64,000 bases of DNA, from positions 248,001-312,000 of the forward strand of contig OZ007034.1 in assembly GCA_963931635.1 (NCBI GenBank), in the 5' to 3' direction. This DNA is from Caccoplasma sp905210875. Lineage in GTDB: Bacteria > Bacteroidota > Bacteroidia > Bacteroidales > UBA11471. Both the position numbers and the translations under genes were made by a program. Under the pieces are notes generated by a model. That model did no database searches. It was not told where the DNA came from and was given only the letters and a program-made list of their open reading frames with translations. Position 1 is the first letter of the stretch, and the number at the start of each line of letters is the position of its first letter. Positions 59,449-64,000 of the stretch are shown piece after piece.

Positions 59449-62427
59449 ATGCCACAGAAAAATAAGACTTTTTTCATCGTTCTGTTTTTTCTCCTGTCCG
59501 GATTATTCCCTCCATACGCTGTTAAAGCCGAGAATAATCACGCGACAAGTCGTGGCATACCCAACACCGATATTGAAGCCTATCACCACTACCTGTGTGC
59601 CTTATACGCAAACGACTCAAAACACGAAAGCACCTTCGCCGACCGAAAGGAGCGGAAACTCCGAAAAAACCGGACCGACTCTACACAAACCGTCGGAAAT
59701 GTGACCCCTATGACCGACTCGGCCTCCGATCTGTCGACATATGCCGGGAACACATTCCCGACCGACACTGTCGCGCAAGACAGCTTGGCCGAGAACGACA
59801 GTTCCATCGTATTTCAAGATTCCACCTTGCTGAACGACTCTGCCTCCATAGCGGCCGACTCCCTGCAAGCCGACTCTACCCGGGCTCCCCGCAAAGAGTC
59901 CTTTGAAGATGTCATCACTTACCATGCCAACGACTCGGCCGTCTTTACCAACAACAATATGGGCTACCTTTTCGGCGGCGGAGTGGTAACCTACCAGACC
60001 ATGGAGCTTACGGCCGACGAAATGCACATGGACATGGACAGCAGTCAGATTTTCGCTACCGGGCGCCCCGACTCCATCGGCGACCTCGTGGGCAAACCCG
60101 TATTTAAAGACCCCAGTGGCGAATACGAGACCACCACGATGAAGTACAACTTCGATACGCAGAAGGCATTCATCACCGATGTCATCACCCAGCAGGGTGA
60201 AGGTTTCCTCACCGGTGGCAAAACCAAAAAGAACCCCGACGACTCCTACTTTCTCAAAGACGGTAAATACACCACCTGCGACAACCACGAGCACCCGCAC
60301 TTCTACCTGAAACTGACCAAAGCCAAGATGCGCCCCAAGAAAGATGTCGTGGCAGGGCCTGCCTACATGGTATTGGGCGACGTACCGCTGCCGTTGGCCA
60401 TACCGTTCGGCTACTTCCCGTTCTCGGAAAAATACAGTTCGGGTATCATCATGCCCACCTTCGGCGATGAAAGTGCGCGCGGATTTTATCTACGCGACGG
60501 AGGATACTATTTTGCCATCAACGACTACATCGACCTGGCACTCACCGGCGAAATATACACCAAAGGGTCTTGGGGCATCAACGCCCAGTCGGCCTACGTC
60601 AAACGGTACAAGTTCTCGGGTAACTTCTTCATCAGCTACCTAGTCACGGTACTGGGTGACAAAGGTATGCCCGACTACTCCAAGCAGACCAACTTCAAGC
60701 TCACATGGTCGCACACGCAAGACCGCAAGGCCAACCCCAACCTCACCTTCTCGTCGAGTGTAAACTTCTCGACCAGCGGTTACAACCACAACAACCTTAC
60801 CAACTACGGCAACTCCTCGACCTTTACGTCGAACACGACCAGTTCGACCGTAAGTCTCTCCTATAATGTACCCAACACACCTTTCAGCCTGGCCCTTACC
60901 GCCAACGTAACACAACGCAACTCAGACTCCACGCTGAACGTCTCTTTTCCTAACCTCACCATCAACATGAGCCGTGTTTACCCATTCAAACGCAAGAACA
61001 GAGCCGGACAGGAAAAGTGGTACGAAAAAATCAGCATCAACTATACCGGTAACTTCAAAAACTCGATACAGACGAAGCAAAACCAATTCCTCAAATCGAA
61101 CCTTATCAAGGATTGGAGCAACGGTATGCAACACAGCATACCGGTATCGGCTACCTTCACAGCATTCAAGTACATCAACATCACCCCGTCGTTCTCGTTT
61201 ACCGACCGTATGTACACCCACCGCGTCATGCAGGAGTGGGACCCCCGTAGTTCTTCGGTGGTGAGAGATACCGTGTACGGATTTTACAACGTATACAATT
61301 ACTCGTTCAGCGTAAGCGCCCAAACCAAACTCTACGGTTACTACCGCCCGTTGCCCTTCATCGGGAAAAAGATACCCATGATACGCCACGTGCTCACGCC
61401 TACGGTGAGTCTGTCGGGAGCACCTGACTTCGGCTCCTCACGTTACGGATACTGGCAACGCTATACCCGCATCGACAACAACGGAACCCCCGAGGTTGTC
61501 TACTACTCACCCTTCTCGGGCAGCGCCTACGAAGTGCCGGGTCGGGGAAAGACTGGGTCGGTAAGCTTCTCGGTGGCCAACAACCTCGAAATGAAGGTCA
61601 ATACCGACAAAGACACCACAGGTGTGCGGAAAATAAGCCTCATCGAGAACCTCTCGGCCAGTATGAGCTACAACATGGCTGCCGACTCCCTGAATTGGAG
61701 CAACCTCAACACCTCGATTCTCATCAAGCTCACCAAGCAGTTCAACCTGCAAGTGAGTGCCGTATTCGACCCCTACACCTACCAACTGAGTTCAAACGGA
61801 TCGCCCGTGAAGGTAAACGTGCCCCGCTGGAAAGCCGGAAAAGGTTTTGCCCGACTTTCGAGCGCCGGAACCTCGTTTTCCTACACGTTCAACAACGACA
61901 CATTCAAAAGGAAAGATAAAAGCACAAGCCAAACATCGGGCGACGATGCTCCCATCGAAAATCCCGAAGACGAAATTCTCTCCAACGCCGACCAGATAGC
62001 AGAAGCCGACAAGGACAAAGAATCGGAAGAAGAACCGATGAAGATGCGCGACGGCTATATGGTATGGGAGGTTCCGTGGAGCCTTTCCATCAACTATTCC
62101 ATCAACTACAGCTATGGCAACTTCAACAAAGAAAAGCTGGAATACGACGGCCGCATCAATCAGAACCTGAGCATATCGGGAAACATCCAACCTACCAAAA
62201 ACTGGTCGTTCTCGTTCTCGGCCAGCTACAACTTCGTAACCAAACGACTGGCCTACATGAACTGTAACATTACCCGAGACCTGCACTGTTGGTCGATGAG
62301 TGCCAGCCTCATTCCTGTCGGAGCCTTCAAATCCTACAATTTCAGCATACGGGTAAAATCGTCCATACTCAGCGACTTGAAGTACGACAAGAGCGGCAAC
62401 TCCTACGATGCCCTCGACTGGTATTAA
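59449..62427 (+). CDS. lptD: LPS assembly outer-membrane protein LptD
   Basis: 992 aa, long as usual in Bacteroidetes. Signal peptide (residues ~5-27), a Ser/Asp-rich linker with repeated DS.. elements (~75-150), an OstA/LptA-like beta-jellyroll (~155-310; ADEMHMDMDSSQIFATG), then the LptD barrel (~310-990) with PLAIPFGYFPFSEKYSSGIIMP. It inserts LPS into the outer leaflet together with LptE, whose likely gene is at 6398. Cys positions for the disulfides of enterobacterial LptD are not conserved. An Asp/Glu-rich loop (~820-865) interrupts the barrel. Confidence 0.92.
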   Translation: MPQKNKTFFIVLFFLLSGLFPPYAVKAENNHATSRGIPNTDIEAYHHYLCALYANDSKHESTFADRKERKLRKNRTDSTQTVGNVTPMTDSASDLSTYAGNTFPTDTVAQDSLAENDSSIVFQDSTLLNDSASIAADSLQADSTRAPRKESFEDVITYHANDSAVFTNNNMGYLFGGGVVTYQTMELTADEMHMDMDSSQIFATGRPDSIGDLVGKPVFKDPSGEYETTTMKYNFDTQKAFITDVITQQGEGFLTGGKTKKNPDDSYFLKDGKYTTCDNHEHPHFYLKLTKAKMRPKKDVVAGPAYMVLGDVPLPLAIPFGYFPFSEKYSSGIIMPTFGDESARGFYLRDGGYYFAINDYIDLALTGEIYTKGSWGINAQSAYVKRYKFSGNFFISYLVTVLGDKGMPDYSKQTNFKLTWSHTQDRKANPNLTFSSSVNFSTSGYNHNNLTNYGNSSTFTSNTTSSTVSLSYNVPNTPFSLALTANVTQRNSDSTLNVSFPNLTINMSRVYPFKRKNRAGQEKWYEKISINYTGNFKNSIQTKQNQFLKSNLIKDWSNGMQHSIPVSATFTAFKYINITPSFSFTDRMYTHRVMQEWDPRSSSVVRDTVYGFYNVYNYSFSVSAQTKLYGYYRPLPFIGKKIPMIRHVLTPTVSLSGAPDFGSSRYGYWQRYTRIDNNGTPEVVYYSPFSGSAYEVPGRGKTGSVSFSVANNLEMKVNTDKDTTGVRKISLIENLSASMSYNMAADSLNWSNLNTSILIKLTKQFNLQVSAVFDPYTYQLSSNGSPVKVNVPRWKAGKGFARLSSAGTSFSYTFNNDTFKRKDKSTSQTSGDDAPIENPEDEILSNADQIAEADKDKESEEEPMKMRDGYMVWEVPWSLSINYSINYSYGNFNKEKLEYDGRINQNLSISGNIQPTKNWSFSFSASYNFVTKRLAYMNCNITRDLHCWSMSASLIPVGAFKSYNFSIRVKSSILSDLKYDKSGNSYDALDWY

Positions 62428-62475
62428 AAGCTGCACAATTTATGCGACGAGGCTTTGAAAAAAAACTTCTACCCC

Positions 62476-62506
62476 TTGCCCACATTCTCATCAATTATTA
62501 ATTTTG
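62476..62506 (+). promoter_or_regulatory. Promoter of galE
   Basis: TTG at 62476-62478, 20-base spacer, exact core TAATTTTG at 62499-62506; 28 bases before the favoured galE start. Confidence 0.65.
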
Positions 62507-62533
62507 TGGGAACAACATTTCTACCCTATCCCC

Positions 62534-63568
62534 ATGAAAGCAAAAATATTGGTTACCGGTGGAGCCGGATACATCGGGTCTCACACCACAGTTGAGCTTC
62601 AAAATGCCGGCTACGAGGTCGTCATCCTCGACAACCTCTCCAACTCCAACGCCGAAGTCATCGACGGCATCGAACGCATTACCGGCATACGTCCGGCCTT
62701 TGAAAAAATGGATATGCAAGACAAGGAGGCACTCCGCCGGCTCTTTGAGAAACATAAAGGAATCAAAGGTGTTATCAACTTTGCAGCCAGCAAAGCGGTA
62801 GGTGAGTCGGTAAAGAAACCGCTACTCTATTACCGCAACAACCTCGTAACGATGCTTAACCTGCTCGATCTCATGCCTGAATATGGGGTTGAAGCCCTTG
62901 TTTTCTCATCGTCGTGCACTGTCTACGGGCAACCCGATGTCCTTCCGGTCGACGAGACGGCACCGATAAAACCGGCTCTCTCGCCCTACGGCAACACCAA
63001 GCAGATATGCGAAGAAATCATCACCGACACGATACACGCCGGAGCCCCCTTCAAGTCGATACTGCTGCGCTACTTCAACCCCATCGGTGCCCACCCCAGC
63101 GCCGAAATAGGTGAGCTTCCGCTTGGAACGCCGCAGAATCTCCTGCCCTACATCACTCAGACGGCTATCGGTGTGCGGGAACAACTCAGCGTCTTCGGCG
63201 ACGACTATGATACACCCGATGGCTCCTGCATACGCGACTACATCTACGTGGTCGATTTGGCAAAAGCACATGTAAAAGCCATCGAACGAATGTTGGAAAA
63301 CAAAAGCCAGGACAACGTTGAAATTTTCAACCTGGGAACCGGAAAAGGTGTTTCGGTACTCGAACTTATTCACACCTTTGAAGAGGCAACCGGCGTAAAA
63401 CTCCGCTACAAAATCGCCGGTCGGCGCGAAGGCGACATCACCCAGGTATGGGCCGACCCTAGAAAAGCCAATACTGTATTGGGCTGGAAAGCCGAGACGT
63501 CTCTTGCCGATACTTTGAAATCGGCATGGAACTGGCAACTTCACCTGCGTGAAAAAGGTATCATGTAA
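62534..63568 (+). CDS. galE: UDP-glucose 4-epimerase
   Basis: 344 aa from the ATG at 62534 (MKAKILVTGGAGYIGSH); ten open codons upstream fall on the promoter. Extended SDR: NAD motif TGGAGYIGSH, catalytic Ser in FSSSCTVYG, YGNTK with catalytic Tyr and Lys, and RYFNPIGAHPS. It interconverts UDP-glucose and UDP-galactose for glycan synthesis. Single-gene transcript with a strong terminator. Confidence 0.94.
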   Translation: MKAKILVTGGAGYIGSHTTVELQNAGYEVVILDNLSNSNAEVIDGIERITGIRPAFEKMDMQDKEALRRLFEKHKGIKGVINFAASKAVGESVKKPLLYYRNNLVTMLNLLDLMPEYGVEALVFSSSCTVYGQPDVLPVDETAPIKPALSPYGNTKQICEEIITDTIHAGAPFKSILLRYFNPIGAHPSAEIGELPLGTPQNLLPYITQTAIGVREQLSVFGDDYDTPDGSCIRDYIYVVDLAKAHVKAIERMLENKSQDNVEIFNLGTGKGVSVLELIHTFEEATGVKLRYKIAGRREGDITQVWADPRKANTVLGWKAETSLADTLKSAWNWQLHLREKGIM

Positions 63569-63591
63569 ATAAATCCTCCCCCAATAAATCT

Positions 63592-63634
63592 AACAGAGAG
63601 GGCGACTCCGCATGCGGGGTCGCCCTCTCTGTTT
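63592..63634 (+). terminator. Terminator after galE
   Basis: A 21-bp stem with a single G-T pair (63592-63612 with 63613-63633), hardly any loop, then TTTA. Confidence 0.88.
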
Positions 63635-63691
63635 ATCCGCCGCTCTAATTAACAATATATAACTCATTATTTTCTTATAATATTTTTTACA

Positions 63692-63706
63692 TTAGAATTA
63701 TTCTAA
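63692..63706. promoter_or_regulatory. PerR/Fur-type operator
   Basis: TTAGAAT-T-ATTCTAA, a perfect 7-1-7 palindrome, close to the PerR consensus TTATAATNATTATAA. It directly abuts the promoter core of the Fur-family gene, so binding should block transcription: autoregulation. Confidence 0.7.
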
Positions 63707-63714
63707 TATATTTG
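63707..63714 (+). promoter_or_regulatory. Promoter core for the Fur-family gene
   Basis: Exact TATATTTG immediately after the operator, 17 bases before the TTG start codon. Confidence 0.65.
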
Positions 63715-63731
63715 CAGAAAGAAATTGACCG

Positions 63732-64000
63732 TTGAGCGACAACGACATCATAAGGAAGTTCAGAGAAAAGGGGCTGCGGCTCACTCCACAACGCATGAGC
63801 GTCTACCGGGTTTTGTGTGAATTGCATCACCCGACGGCCGAGGAGGTATGGGAACAGGTGCATAAACTGACACCCGCCATAACCGTGGCGACGGTCTACA
63901 ACACCCTCGAAAAATTGGTGACATCGGGGCTGATAGAAAAAGTTTTCACCTTGGACAATAAAATGTATTTCGATGCCGATACGCACCCCCATCATCACCT
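63732..64000 (+). CDS. Fur/PerR family metalloregulator, N-terminal part
   Basis: The gene runs off the window; 89 codons are visible. The winged-helix domain is clear: FREKGLRLTPQRMSVYRVL, HPTAEEVWEQVHKL and TVATVYNTLEKLVTSGL. The visible end MYFDADTHPHHH begins the metal-binding region. The start must be TTG at 63732: an in-frame TGA lies at 63726-63728 and the first ATG would remove the first helix. The adjoining operator matches a PerR box better than a Fur box, and HPHHH with a nearby Asp suits PerR, so a peroxide sensor is favoured; Fur or Zur remain possible. Confidence 0.88.
   Translation, partial: MSDNDIIRKFREKGLRLTPQRMSVYRVLCELHHPTAEEVWEQVHKLTPAITVATVYNTLEKLVTSGLIEKVFTLDNKMYFDADTHPHHH

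Noticed and set aside
1..64000. CRISPR arrays, insertion sequences, integrases or attachment sites
   Set aside because: No regularly spaced repeats, transposase or recombinase genes were seen; the AT-rich islands lack flanking repeats that I can detect by eye.

Overview
The window reads as a chromosomal segment of a gut-type Bacteroidales bacterium. The evidence is the repeated Bacteroidetes promoter core TAnnTTTG, often with TTG or TTTG about 20 bases upstream; the gene order trpB-E-G-D-C-F-A; a meso-diaminopimelate D-dehydrogenase; an LptE/TPR/SecG cluster behind a sigma-54 activator; a secreted pectinolytic fusion enzyme; and a myo-inositol-phosphate synthase beside a CDP-alcohol phosphatidyltransferase. 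Base composition is moderately GC-rich except for two AT-rich islands (about 26.4-27.6 kb and 40.7-41.6 kb). No insertion sequence, phage, CRISPR array or rRNA gene was seen. A family such as Barnesiellaceae is only a guess.

Layout. 0-4.6 kb: surface and cell-wall genes (partial M23 peptidase, secreted unknown, O-antigen-ligase-like protein with TPR tail, lipidated-or-secreted transglutaminase-like protein). 4.6-8.1 kb: three tandem promoters, then sigma-54 activator, lptE, a TPR-like protein and secG. 8.1-9.5 kb: a secreted Sde182-type nucleoside-hydrolase-like protein. 9.5-16.4 kb: a minus-strand candidate small RNA, then a complete tryptophan operon behind a leader peptide with three consecutive Trp codons and a terminator/antiterminator switch. 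16.4-27.5 kb, minus strand: a large MG2-type surface protein, PBP1A-ftsY-rimO, a glycosyltransferase pair and an AT-rich acyltransferase. 27.6-31.2 kb: pyrB-pyrI behind a possible pyrBI-type leader, a flavin reductase and glyA. 31.3-35.2 kb: a pectin methylesterase-pectate lyase fusion. 35.3-40.5 kb, minus: MATE exporter and thrS-infC-rpmI-rplT. 40.7-41.6 kb: a chain of small unknown ORFs. 41.7-49.0 kb: TPR protein, cytidylate-kinase-like protein, YjbQ, ddh-lgt and a fused DUF2156-GNAT protein. 49.2-55.4 kb: a divergent inositol-lipid locus. 55.5-64 kb: tRNA-Arg, rplY-pth-S4 protein, ilvE-HD hydrolase, lptD, galE and a partial Fur/PerR-type regulator with a palindromic operator.

The most interesting locus is 49.2-55.4 kb. 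On one side are inositol-3-phosphate synthase and a PagL-like acyloxyacyl hydrolase; on the other is a tightly overlapped four-gene operon encoding a nucleotidyltransferase, an ATP-grasp enzyme, a CDP-alcohol phosphatidyltransferase and a HAD hydrolase. Together these look like a route from glucose-6-phosphate to inositol phosphate, an activated CDP-alcohol and an inositol lipid, possibly modified further by the ATP-grasp enzyme. The enzyme set and two altered active-site motifs make it worth testing.

Regulation is unusually readable here: a classical-looking trp attenuator, a leader ORF in front of pyrBI, a self-regulatory operator at the Fur-family gene, and well-formed intrinsic terminators at most transcription-unit ends.
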